Shown piece by piece: positions 49,317 to 57,171 of a DNA stretch of 64,000 bases; within the stretch, counting starts at the first letter, position 1, and the number at the start of each line of letters is the position of its first letter. The stretch is from Clostridia bacterium (GTDB taxonomy: Bacteria; Bacillota; Clostridia; Oscillospirales; CAG-382), in NCBI GenBank assembly GCA_017399965.1, contig JAFQAP010000033.1, positions 57,950-121,949 of the forward strand. The letters run 5' to 3'. The notes beneath the pieces are model-generated. The model saw only the letters and a list, made by a program, of their open reading frames with translations. It was not told the DNA's origin and did no database searches. Both the position numbers and the translations under genes were made by a program.

Positions 49317-51239
49317 ATGTTCCGTCTAAGACCGTTGGCTTTATGGATAACCGCTTTCGCTGCGGGAATCCTTTGCGCGGTTTTTACGGAAGGTATTGCC
49401 AAAATAGCATTATTTGCAGTTATCGGCGTACTTTGCGTACTGTGTTTCGCGGTACGCCGTTTCCCTTACAAAGCCACGGTTTTGCCTTTGGCTCTGGCTT
49501 TGATAATCGGTATGGGATATCTTGAGGTACGAAGCTGTATAACCGAAAGCAGAGTTTCCCAAAGCTACGGCTGCAAAGGAGAGGTCATCGGCGATGTTAC
49601 GGAAACGGACAGCTACGGATTCACTTTGTCCGTGCTTACCGTTTCGGATAACCTTTTGCCGAAAGGCACTTCGGTACGGGTGTATTACGATTACGAAAAG
49701 GTTATACGCGCCGGCGACCGTGTGTACTGCGCTTTAGAGCTTTTCGATCCCGGCGCAGAGGGATATTCCTACGGTACATACGTATCTGCAAGCGGGGACG
49801 TTTTGCGAGTTGACAAAGGAAAAAGCGCAACACCTCTTACAAAATTCAGAGATCTGGTAAACGGAGTTATTCAAAACCGCTTTTCTTCCGAAAGTGCGGG
49901 AGTGGCAAAGGCGATGCTCACGGGCGAGCGTACGGATATAGACCCCGTACTGTATGCCGCATACCGTTCTTCGGGCATAGCTCATATTCTGGTCATATCG
50001 GGATTTCATATGTCCTTGCTCCTTATGTCTGCGTACTTTTTGCTTTATTCCACAAAGCTCGGCAAACGCTATGCAGGACTTATATGTATAGTTCTTACAC
50101 TTGCTTTCGGCGTTTTTGTCGGGTTTACTCCCTCGGTTTTCCGTGCGGCGGTAATGTGTATCGCCGTATTTGCAGGGGGAAGCTTTAATTACAAAAACGA
50201 TAGCTTTACGTCTCTTTTTACGGCATTGGGGTTATTACTTATTTTAAATCCGTTTTCTCTCTTTTCCGTGGGATTACAGCTTTCATTTTTGTGTTCTCTT
50301 GGCATTATTACCCTTTTTCCCGCAATAGGGGCGGCTGTAACAAAAATAAAAAAGCGGGCATTCCGCTTTACGGTAAAACGTTTTTCCTCTGTGCTCATCT
50401 CTGCGGTGGCGGCGCTGTTTTCTTTTCCCGTGGTATGCTATTCTTTCGGTGCGTTTTCCGTAATCTCTCCCGTAACAAACCTGTTTGCCATACCGGTTTC
50501 CAGTATAGGTACGGTTTTTGGCTATTTAAGCTTTATACTACCGCCCGTTTCCCATCTTGCGGATATTTGTTTCCGCTTGTTAAACAAGATAGCGGTGTTT
50601 TTCGCTTCCTTTGAATTCGCCGCCGTTTCCACTAAAACGGCAGGTATGAAAACAACCTTGGTAATTGCGGTAATTTCCGTAATAATTATCGGCTCCGTTA
50701 AATTAAAACACCGTTTGCCTTCTTTTGCGTTCTGCGCCGCTTGTCTTGCTTTGTGTATCGTCACTTCCGTGGGCGCAAACGCTTATGCGGACAGAACCCG
50801 CCTTACCGTAAACAGCCGTTTCGGCAAGGGCTGTTATCAGTTTGTTTCTTCTTCGGGCGGGGAATGTGTGTTTACGGATATGGGCGGTGCCTACGTCGTT
50901 ACCGACGATGTGTTTGAAACGGGAAACACCAAGGTCGATGTTTACATAATGTATGAATGTGATTCTTACGGTATGGGAAATCTGTGCAATATACTTTCCG
51001 CTGTAAGGATAGATAAAATCTATATAAACGCAAAAAACAGGGATCCCGAAATATACGAGCGTGTTTTACAGCTTGCGGACCGCTGGAATGTAAAAACAGA
51101 GGTCTTTGAAGAAAATATTACCGTTCCCGCGGGGAAAGCATACGTTACCGCAGGGGATGTGAATTTAGTTGAATACGGCTGCGATACCTTTTTGCCATAC
51201 GGCAAAAACGGCATATATTATCTTGACGGAAGGAAGTGA
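49317..51239 (+). CDS. comEC: ComEC/Rec2-type DNA-uptake membrane protein with degenerate C-terminal domain
   Basis: A 640-residue polytopic membrane protein. Its N-terminal part matches the DUF4131 and competence domains of ComEC (RFSSESAGVAKAMLTGERTDI, then GIAHILVISGFHMSLL and a series of membrane helices). ComEC is usually 700-800 residues, with a C-terminal metallo-beta-lactamase domain. Here the last ~150 residues look like a remnant (FTDMGGAYVV and VDVYIMYECDSYGMGN), without the HxHxDH metal site. So nuclease activity is unlikely, while DNA transport may remain. comEA is not in the window. Confidence 0.85.
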   Translation: MFRLRPLALWITAFAAGILCAVFTEGIAKIALFAVIGVLCVLCFAVRRFPYKATVLPLALALIIGMGYLEVRSCITESRVSQSYGCKGEVIGDVTETDSYGFTLSVLTVSDNLLPKGTSVRVYYDYEKVIRAGDRVYCALELFDPGAEGYSYGTYVSASGDVLRVDKGKSATPLTKFRDLVNGVIQNRFSSESAGVAKAMLTGERTDIDPVLYAAYRSSGIAHILVISGFHMSLLLMSAYFLLYSTKLGKRYAGLICIVLTLAFGVFVGFTPSVFRAAVMCIAVFAGGSFNYKNDSFTSLFTALGLLLILNPFSLFSVGLQLSFLCSLGIITLFPAIGAAVTKIKKRAFRFTVKRFSSVLISAVAALFSFPVVCYSFGAFSVISPVTNLFAIPVSSIGTVFGYLSFILPPVSHLADICFRLLNKIAVFFASFEFAAVSTKTAGMKTTLVIAVISVIIIGSVKLKHRLPSFAFCAACLALCIVTSVGANAYADRTRLTVNSRFGKGCYQFVSSSGGECVFTDMGGAYVVTDDVFETGNTKVDVYIMYECDSYGMGNLCNILSAVRIDKIYINAKNRDPEIYERVLQLADRWNVKTEVFEENITVPAGKAYVTAGDVNLVEYGCDTFLPYGKNGIYYLDGRK

Positions 51240-51244
51240 AGCTT

Positions 51245-52282
51245 ATGGATATAGACGGACTCAAATCAAAATTAAAGAAAAACGAATACGCGGGCGCCTA
51301 TCTTTTTTACGGCGACGAAGCGTATATGAAGGACCATTACGTTTCACAGCTTCGCAAATCCGTACTTGAAGGGCCGGTTCCCGAATTCAATTATTCGGTA
51401 TACGAGGCAGACAAGCTGGATACGGAAAAAATAGCCGAGGAGGCGTATATGCTTCCCCTTATGGCAGATTATAAAATGGTAGAAATTCAGGCGTTTTCCG
51501 TAGCTTCTCTTACCGCGGCGGCGTCCTCTTCTCTTGCGGATATTATTTCCGAGCTTCCGGAGTATTTTATACTTCTTTTCACCGTCCGCTCCGGCGAAGA
51601 CGAAGAAAAAGCAATAGAAAAAAGAGAGCCCACGCCTTTTGTTGCCGCAATGAAGGATTACGGTAATATAGTAAAATTCGAATCGGAATCCGGCAACAAG
51701 CTTCTTGCCTGGATGAACAGACATTTTACAGCTCTGGGCACTCCCGTAGATAAAACCGTGCTGGAAAATATGGTTACAATATGCGGTAACGATATGTATC
51801 TTCTGGCAGGAGAAATAAAGAAGCTGTGCTCTTATTGCGGCTCCCGTCCCGCTACCGTGCAGGATGTGGAAAAGGTGTGCTGTGCCAACGAAAGCTATAA
51901 GGTGTACGATCTTTCCCGTGCGGTTATAGACGGGGATATGACCAAAGCAGGCAAAATATTCGCATCTCTCCGCTTTTCCTCCGCAGATCCTATAATGATA
52001 CTGGGCGCTTTGGCAAAGACCTTTTCGGATATGCTGTTAACGCTGGAAGGGCTCAACTGCGGAAAAAGCTATTCCGCTATCGCATCGGATCTTAAAAGTT
52101 ATGATTTCGTCATAAAAAGATACGCATCCGTCGGGTCCAGAAGAGGCAGAAATTTCCTTGCAAATGCGGTAAGCGTTTGCGCCGCGGCAGATAAGCATCT
52201 TAAAAACTTCAGGGGCGACCCTTATACCGTACTGGAAACGGCAATTTACAAAATAGGAGCAGTAAATGCGGGAAAAAATTAA
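51245..52282 (+). CDS. holA: DNA polymerase III subunit delta
   Basis: A 345-residue clamp-loader subunit of the AAA+ type. Typical points are YLFYGDEAYMKDHYV (about 18-32), EEAYMLPLMADYKMVEI and the late ICGNDMYLLAGEIKKLCSY and LKNFRGDPYTVLETAI. ATG at 51245 is chosen since GGAAGGA stands about 10 nt upstream; an in-frame GTG at 51236 is too close. It follows comEC closely, a frequent pairing in Firmicutes. Confidence 0.92.
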   Translation: MDIDGLKSKLKKNEYAGAYLFYGDEAYMKDHYVSQLRKSVLEGPVPEFNYSVYEADKLDTEKIAEEAYMLPLMADYKMVEIQAFSVASLTAAASSSLADIISELPEYFILLFTVRSGEDEEKAIEKREPTPFVAAMKDYGNIVKFESESGNKLLAWMNRHFTALGTPVDKTVLENMVTICGNDMYLLAGEIKKLCSYCGSRPATVQDVEKVCCANESYKVYDLSRAVIDGDMTKAGKIFASLRFSSADPIMILGALAKTFSDMLLTLEGLNCGKSYSAIASDLKSYDFVIKRYASVGSRRGRNFLANAVSVCAAADKHLKNFRGDPYTVLETAIYKIGAVNAGKN

Positions 52283-52844
52283 GCTTTCCTGCCCCGTAGC
52301 AGTAGAGGGCAGATATGATAAACAGCGTGTCCTCTCGGTTGCAGAGGGAACGGTAATACAGCTTGACGGTTTTTCCGTGTTTAACAACAAGGAAAAACAA
52401 GCGCTTCTGCGCCGTCTGTGCGGAAGCGGAAAGATTATATTACTTACGGACAGCGATTCCGCAGGAGCATTTATACGGGCAAAATTAAAAGGTTATCTTC
52501 CCGCAGAAAAAATAATAAACGTGTATGCTCCAAGGATAGAGGGTAAAGAAAAACGCAAAAAAACACCTTCAAAAGAGGGCGTTTTGGGCGTTGAAGGCTT
52601 GGAATCGGAGGTAATATACCGTCTGCTCAAGCCCTTTGAAGGGGAGATAACAAAAAAGGCAGCTCTTACAAAAGCAGACCTTTTCGGGTGCGGGCTTTTG
52701 GGTGGAGAGAGCAGCTCCGCCAAACGAAATGCGTTGGCGCGCCTGTTGGAACTGCCGGAGAATATGACACCCAAAGCATTTCTTGAAGCCATTAATCTTG
52801 TGTGTACCGAAGCGGAATTCCGCGAAGCATTGAAAACAATATGA
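52266..52844 (+). CDS. rnmV: Ribonuclease M5
   Basis: A 192-residue Toprim-domain nuclease that matures 5S rRNA. The Toprim residues are in VAVEGRYDKQRV (Glu) and ILLTDSDSAGAFIRAKLKG (Asp-x-Asp). VYAPRIEGKEKRKKTPSKEGVLGVEG is a conserved RNase M5 region. It overlaps holA by 17 nt, and its stop overlaps the start of mtaB. Confidence 0.93.
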   Translation: MREKIKLSCPVAVEGRYDKQRVLSVAEGTVIQLDGFSVFNNKEKQALLRRLCGSGKIILLTDSDSAGAFIRAKLKGYLPAEKIINVYAPRIEGKEKRKKTPSKEGVLGVEGLESEVIYRLLKPFEGEITKKAALTKADLFGCGLLGGESSSAKRNALARLLELPENMTPKAFLEAINLVCTEAEFREALKTI

Positions 52845-54088
52845 AAAAAGTAGCTTTTTACACCCTTGGATGTCGTGTTAATCAATACGAAACCAACGGT
52901 TTTGCAGAAGAATATATAAAAAACGGTTGGCAGGTCTGCGGCTTTGACGAGGATTGCGATCTTTACGTTGTAAACACCTGCGCCGTTACCGCAGAAAGCG
53001 CACGTAAATCGGGGCAGATGATACGCCGCGCCGCAAAACGGGGAGATACCGTGGCGGTGGGCTGTTATTCCCAGCTTTGTCCCGAAAAAATAAAAGCTAT
53101 TCCCGGCGTTATCCGTGTAGGGGGAAACGTAAACAAAAAAGCGGTGGTTATGAATACCGGGGAACCGGTTTTCTGTTTTGACGGCTGCGGGTACGAAAAC
53201 ATTTGTCTTGAGGGAAAAACAGACCTCTTTTCTTCCTGCCGCGCATACGTAAAGATTCAGGACGGATGCCCAAACAAATGCACATACTGTATTATTCCCA
53301 CTGCAAGAGGGCCTGCAAGGTCACGGGATTTGGTAGACATAATACACGAGTGCCGTAATCTTGCCGCCGCAGGATATTCGGAAATAGTGCTTACGGGCAT
53401 AGAAGTTTCCGCATATAACCGAGTACCGCTCGGAGATGTCATAAAGCAGGTGTCCGCAATAGAAGGGGTAAAGCGTTTGCGCTTGGGCTCCCTTACTCCC
53501 ACTTGTATAGACAGGCCTCTTTTGGAGGCGATGAGAGACAGCGGAGTGTTTTGCGCACATTTGCATCTTTCCGTTCAATCGGGGTGCACCCGCATACTTA
53601 ATCTTATGCACCGCAAATACAATAAAGAGCAGCTTCAGCAAAGAATAGACCTTATACGGGAAATTCTTCCCCAAGCAACACTTTCTGCAGATATTATCAC
53701 GGGTTTTCCTACAGAAACAGAGGAGGAAGCAGAAGAAACTCTGCAATTTTGCGTAAACAACCGCTTTATGCACGTACATTCATTTCCGTATTCCGAGCGG
53801 CCCGGAACATTGGCTGCGGAAATGAAAGGACAGGTTGAAAAAAAGATACGAGCAGAGCGTAACGAAAAATTGATCTCCGCTGCAAACGCCGTGCGCGAAC
53901 AGCTTTTGGATTTGCGCGTGGGAACAAAGCAGACAATACTCACGGAAAAAAACGTACAGGGTATCTGTACGGGACATACAGAAGATTTTATAGAGTGTTC
54001 CTTTAAAGGGGATTTTAGAGCAGGGGATTATGTTTTGGTTAACATAACATCCCAAGAAAACGGAATTTTGAAAGGAGAAGCAATATGA
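52841..54088 (+). CDS. mtaB: tRNA t6A37 methylthiotransferase MtaB
   Basis: A 415-residue radical-SAM enzyme that adds a methylthio group to t6A37 of tRNA. An N-terminal MTTase domain has three Cys (LGCRVNQYE, NTCAV, GCYSQL) for one iron-sulfur cluster, and the radical-SAM motif CPNKCTYC is near residue 142. A TRAM domain ends the protein (VQGICTGHTEDFIECSF). The start at 52841 overlaps the rnmV stop; an in-frame earlier start at 52802 is unlikely. It overlaps the next gene by 4 nt. Confidence 0.95.
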   Translation: MKKVAFYTLGCRVNQYETNGFAEEYIKNGWQVCGFDEDCDLYVVNTCAVTAESARKSGQMIRRAAKRGDTVAVGCYSQLCPEKIKAIPGVIRVGGNVNKKAVVMNTGEPVFCFDGCGYENICLEGKTDLFSSCRAYVKIQDGCPNKCTYCIIPTARGPARSRDLVDIIHECRNLAAAGYSEIVLTGIEVSAYNRVPLGDVIKQVSAIEGVKRLRLGSLTPTCIDRPLLEAMRDSGVFCAHLHLSVQSGCTRILNLMHRKYNKEQLQQRIDLIREILPQATLSADIITGFPTETEEEAEETLQFCVNNRFMHVHSFPYSERPGTLAAEMKGQVEKKIRAERNEKLISAANAVREQLLDLRVGTKQTILTEKNVQGICTGHTEDFIECSFKGDFRAGDYVLVNITSQENGILKGEAI

Positions 54089-55041
54089 TAGCAGTTCCGA
54101 ATAAAGAGCAGATCAAATATACCTCCGCCACCATTCAGGAGAGTAATGTATATAATAAACTGAAATTGTTTTTCGAGCTTCGCCGTGACGACGAATCTCC
54201 TTTCACTGTGGAGGAAATATTAAACTGCTATTTCGTGTGCCGTTCCGGAAAAAGCTTTGCTGCCCGCCCCGGCGATATGATAGTTGTTCTGTCCGCTCTT
54301 CCCAACGCAAAAAAAGCGCAGGCGATGCTTAGGGTAAGAAAAGGGGTAGGACTGTACGGACTTGTTTCTCTCGTTCCGGGTATGGCACTTAAAGGGGAAG
54401 AACTTAACGAAGAATTCGAACGGGAATATTACGTTATAAACCCCAAAAAGGACAAAAAGCTTTTAAAACATCTTGCCCTCGAACGCATTGTGGCAACGAT
54501 TGTGGGAACGGTAATCAGAGAAGGGTATTTTATCTGCCGCGGTGACGAGGAGCCCGAAGAGATTACTGTATCGGAACAGCAGGAAAACTGCGCAAGAATT
54601 CCCAGAACCTATTCCTTTACCCAAGGGTATCTGATGGGGGCGAAGGCGGCATTTGAAGGTAAATGGGAGCCTTGCGGAGATGACGTGGGAATGGCTTTGG
54701 GAATGTTTTCCGCTTTCTTTGATATACGCTGCAACGGTATATTTACCTACAGCGGTGCTCAAAAAGGCAACGGTCTTTTCCTGTTTGCAATTTCTTCACG
54801 GGGAAGAAATCCCGATCGCCGCGGAAGACTTGCTTATAAACGCATATCCAAGGGTATGAAAAAAGGCACGGTAACAGATTGCGTTATATTTAACGATGGC
54901 GATATTTCTGCCGCAAAATGCAGACTTTCCGGCGAAGAGTATCCCGAACAGCCCGAAAGATTTTTGAAAGAGGGTACCTGGTACGCCTTGATTGCCTCCA
55001 AAGGACCTATCCGCGGCGGCTACTATTTGGGCAGGTTATAA
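54085..55041 (+). CDS. Conserved hypothetical protein, unknown function
   Basis: A 318-residue protein I do not recognise. It starts with a helix (KEQIKYTSATIQESNVYNKLKLFF), then VEEILNCYFVCRSGKSFAARPGDMIVVLSALPNAKK. A central basic stretch (YVINPKKDKKLLKHLALERIVATIVG) comes before RTYSFTQGYLMGAKAAFEG, CNGIFTYSGAQKGNGLFLFAISSRGRNPDRRGRLAYKR and a final GPIRGGYYLGRL. No signal peptide or membrane helix is visible. It overlaps mtaB by 4 nt and ends the operon, so a role in RNA metabolism is possible. Weak resemblance to AIR-synthase-like folds was considered and not accepted. Confidence 0.75.
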   Translation: MIAVPNKEQIKYTSATIQESNVYNKLKLFFELRRDDESPFTVEEILNCYFVCRSGKSFAARPGDMIVVLSALPNAKKAQAMLRVRKGVGLYGLVSLVPGMALKGEELNEEFEREYYVINPKKDKKLLKHLALERIVATIVGTVIREGYFICRGDEEPEEITVSEQQENCARIPRTYSFTQGYLMGAKAAFEGKWEPCGDDVGMALGMFSAFFDIRCNGIFTYSGAQKGNGLFLFAISSRGRNPDRRGRLAYKRISKGMKKGTVTDCVIFNDGDISAAKCRLSGEEYPEQPERFLKEGTWYALIASKGPIRGGYYLGRL

Positions 55042-55060
55042 ATTCACCCCGACAATAAAA

Positions 55061-55082
55061 ACAGACCGCCGATAGCGGTCTG
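55061..55082. terminator. Bidirectional terminator
   Basis: ACAGACCGC and GCGGTCTGT form a 9-bp stem around CGATA-type loop. T residues follow on the minus strand (TTTTTATT), so it mainly ends the AbrB-type gene, and may also stop the operon from the left. Confidence 0.8.
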
Positions 55083-55089
55083 TAAAGAT

Positions 55090-55338
55090 TTATTGGTTTT
55101 TCAGTTTTTCCATACACTTTTTGCAAACGGGGCGTCCCATAGTGGTTTCAACCCCTTCTTCACTTTGGCAGAAAATGCATTTTTCCGTGGGACGGCGAAG
55201 AATAATTCTGTCTGCGTCCACTTCGTAAACAAGATTATCGCCGGGGTTTATCCCGAACTGCTTGCGTATGCTCTTGGGGATAAGAATTCTTCCGAATTCG
55301 TCTACGGTTTTAATACTTTTTTTATTCTTTTCGTCCAT
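55090..55338 (-). CDS. AbrB/SpoVT-type DNA-binding protein with zinc-ribbon tail
   Basis: An 82-residue transition-state-type regulator. The swapped-hairpin AbrB domain is in VDEFGRILIPKSIRKQFGINPGDNLVYEVDADRIILRRP (about 12-50). At the C-terminus, CIFCQ and CKKC (four Cys, about 16 residues apart) look like a zinc ribbon, as in some clostridial AbrB-like proteins. CAGGAGGT is 6 nt before the ATG at 55338; an in-frame start further up would run into the promoter. Targets are unknown. Confidence 0.9.
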   Translation of the reverse strand: MDEKNKKSIKTVDEFGRILIPKSIRKQFGINPGDNLVYEVDADRIILRRPTEKCIFCQSEEGVETTMGRPVCKKCMEKLKNQ

Positions 55339-55357
55339 ACACGTACCTCCTGTTTGC

Positions 55358-55386
55358 ATTTTATCACGTTTTTCGCCAAAAGTCAA
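55358..55386 (-). promoter_or_regulatory. Promoter of the AbrB-type gene
   Basis: On the minus strand TTGACT (55386-55381), 17 nt, TAAAAT (55363-55358), with TGA before the -10 (extended). Confidence 0.8.
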
Positions 55387-55403
55387 CGGTATCTGCCAAA
55401 ATA

Positions 55404-56183
55404 TTATGTATACTGTATAAGATCACCGATACCGTCAACAATAATATCCGCACGGTTTTCGTCGGTCACATCAGCGATCTTGGTTTCGCCGGAAAGCACT
55501 AAAACAGAGAGGATGCCGTGGTTTTTGCCCAAGGCTATGTCTGTGTAAAGACGGTCGCCCACAACGGCTATCTTTGAAAAAGGCTTTTCGCTCTTTTGAG
55601 CGATCATATCCGCAGTTTCTCTGTAGGGCTTGCCGAAATAGCGGGGTGTTACTCCGGTAGAAGCGGTGACCAAAGCGGCAATGGCGCCGCTGTCAGGAAT
55701 AAAACCGTTTTCGGTGGGGCAGTTAAAATCGGGGTGTGTGCAGTAATATATTGCACCGCCGCGAATAAGATCGCAGGCTTTTACCAACTTATCATAAGTG
55801 AGTGTGGTGTCAAAGCTGGTTACCACGATATCGCCTTCGGTTCCGTCGGTAAGGTTGATTCCGTACTGCAAAAAGGTGTTTTCCAATGCGGGAGTGCCCA
55901 CAACGTAAACCTTTGCATCGGGGTGGTTTTTGCGAAGATACATAGCCGTAACGTCTGCGGCAGAGAAAATCTCGCTTTCGTCTGCGTCAAATCCCATATT
56001 GGTAAGACGGTCAATATATATCTTGTGATCGTTGGATGCGTTGTTTGTAAAATACATTATCTTTTTCCCGCTGTTTTTTACGTGGGAAACAAATTCTCTT
56101 GCACCGGGAAGTACGTTTTTGCCCAGATATATGGTTCCATCCATATCAAGTACAAAAAGTTCAATATTCTTTAATCTTTCCAT
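55404..56183 (-). CDS. HAD-IIA phosphatase (NagD-like)
   Basis: A 259-residue HAD-superfamily hydrolase of subfamily IIA, the NagD/4-nitrophenylphosphatase type. Motif I is LDMDGTIYLG (12-21), motif II is YFTNNASND, motif III has GKPYRETAD and motif IV VGDRLYTDIALG. GGAG is about 6 nt before the ATG. It has its own TTGATT/TATAAT promoter and lies 65 nt from the AbrB gene. Substrate is unknown. Confidence 0.92.
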   Translation of the reverse strand: MERLKNIELFVLDMDGTIYLGKNVLPGAREFVSHVKNSGKKIMYFTNNASNDHKIYIDRLTNMGFDADESEIFSAADVTAMYLRKNHPDAKVYVVGTPALENTFLQYGINLTDGTEGDIVVTSFDTTLTYDKLVKACDLIRGGAIYYCTHPDFNCPTENGFIPDSGAIAALVTASTGVTPRYFGKPYRETADMIAQKSEKPFSKIAVVGDRLYTDIALGKNHGILSVLVLSGETKIADVTDENRADIIVDGIGDLIQYT

Positions 56184-56213
56184 ATTAGCTCCATAATTAT
56201 TTTTCTTTGGCTA

Positions 56214-56242
56214 ATTATATAACTATTCTTTAAAAAAATCAA
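56214..56242 (-). promoter_or_regulatory. Promoter of the NagD-like gene
   Basis: On the minus strand TTGATT (56242-56237), 17 nt, TATAAT (56219-56214). Confidence 0.75.
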
Positions 56243-56270
56243 CACAAAAAGCAAAAAGGCGGTGTCTTAT

Positions 56271-57077
56271 ATGAATAAAACCAAAAGATATTATATTGCA
56301 GTAGACCTTGAGGGTGTGGCTTGTACTATCGGCACTCCCGGTCAGGGCTTGGCGCAGGGCAGTGCGGGTCTGGAATATGCCGCCTTGCAAGGCACAAGAG
56401 AGGCAAATGCCGCCGCAAAGGCTCTTTTTGATACCGGTGCAGAGGAAGTCTGGGTGTGGGATTGCCACGGCACAGGATATAATCTTAAGTACGATCTGTT
56501 GGATAAACGCTGTAAAATAGTTATGGGCGCAGGAAGCGGAAAACGTTTTCCCGGTATAGAAGATGGGTTTGCGGGAGTGTTGTTTATCGGTTACCACGCA
56601 TACGATACCATAGATGCAGTGCTTTGCCACGTATACTCCTCCGCCACCTTCCAACACCAAAAAATCAACGGCGCATTCGTGGGCGAAGCACAGATAGACG
56701 GCGCTGTTGCAGGTAAATACGGAGTTCCCGTGATTTTTGCTTCCTCCGATGATATCTGCATTTCTCAGATGAACAAAAGCTTCCCTTGGGCGGAAACCGT
56801 TGTGACAAAACGCTCTCTCGCCTGGAACAGCTGTGTTTCCGACCATCCGGAAACGGTATGTGAAAACATTTACGCAGGTGTTAAAAAAGCTGTTGAAAAC
56901 CTTGATAAAATGCTCCCCTTTACTTATGAGCAAAACTTTGAATACGAAATACGCTATAAACGTATCGAGCCTGCTCAGGGATGCCATTACCGCAATCCCG
57001 ACGGAACACTTTTCTCCCGCCCCGATGCTTATACCAGAGTCGGCGTGCTTAAGGATATAGAAGATATATTTAAATAA
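56271..57077 (+). CDS. M55-family D-aminopeptidase (DppA-like)
   Basis: A 268-residue zinc peptidase of the DppA family, which removes D-amino acids from peptides such as D-Ala-D-Ala and forms decamers. VDLEGVA (metal-binding Asp and Glu), DCHGTG (His), FIGYHAYD (His) and FVGEAQIDG (Glu) match the family's metal site. It probably acts on cell-wall peptides. ATG at 56271 is preferred, with AAAGG upstream; an in-frame GTG at 56262 is the alternative. It ends at a terminator and a copy of the 41-bp hairpin repeat. Confidence 0.88.
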   Translation: MNKTKRYYIAVDLEGVACTIGTPGQGLAQGSAGLEYAALQGTREANAAAKALFDTGAEEVWVWDCHGTGYNLKYDLLDKRCKIVMGAGSGKRFPGIEDGFAGVLFIGYHAYDTIDAVLCHVYSSATFQHQKINGAFVGEAQIDGAVAGKYGVPVIFASSDDICISQMNKSFPWAETVVTKRSLAWNSCVSDHPETVCENIYAGVKKAVENLDKMLPFTYEQNFEYEIRYKRIEPAQGCHYRNPDGTLFSRPDAYTRVGVLKDIEDIFK

Positions 57078-57080
57078 ATG

Positions 57081-57114
57081 AAAATGCAGTTCGGTTAAAC
57101 CCAAACTGCATTTT
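57081..57114 (+). terminator. Terminator of the M55 gene
   Basis: AAAATGCAGTT and AACTGCATTTT form an 11-bp stem with a 12-nt loop; ATTTTA follows. It begins 3 nt after the stop. Confidence 0.82.
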
Positions 57115-57131
57115 ATTTTAGGGGTGTTTTT

Positions 57132-57168
57132 CGGGGTCCCCGAGAAGCCGCAAGGCTTCTTGGGGTGA
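57132..57168 (-). repeat. Single inverted copy of the 41-bp hairpin repeat
   Basis: Read on the minus strand it gives TCACCCCAAGAAGCC, loop TTGC, GGCTTCTCGGGGACCCCG: the same hairpin as at 23046-23168, with the loop TAAC changed to TTGC and the stems unchanged. It lies 3 nt after the stop of the phosphoglucomutase gene and may serve as its 3' end. Confidence 0.82.
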
Positions 57169-57171
57169 ATT

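Noticed and set aside
54085..55041. AIR-synthase/HypE-like enzyme for the unknown gene
   Set aside because: Only faint similarity in glycine-rich parts; no ATP-binding signature could be seen.
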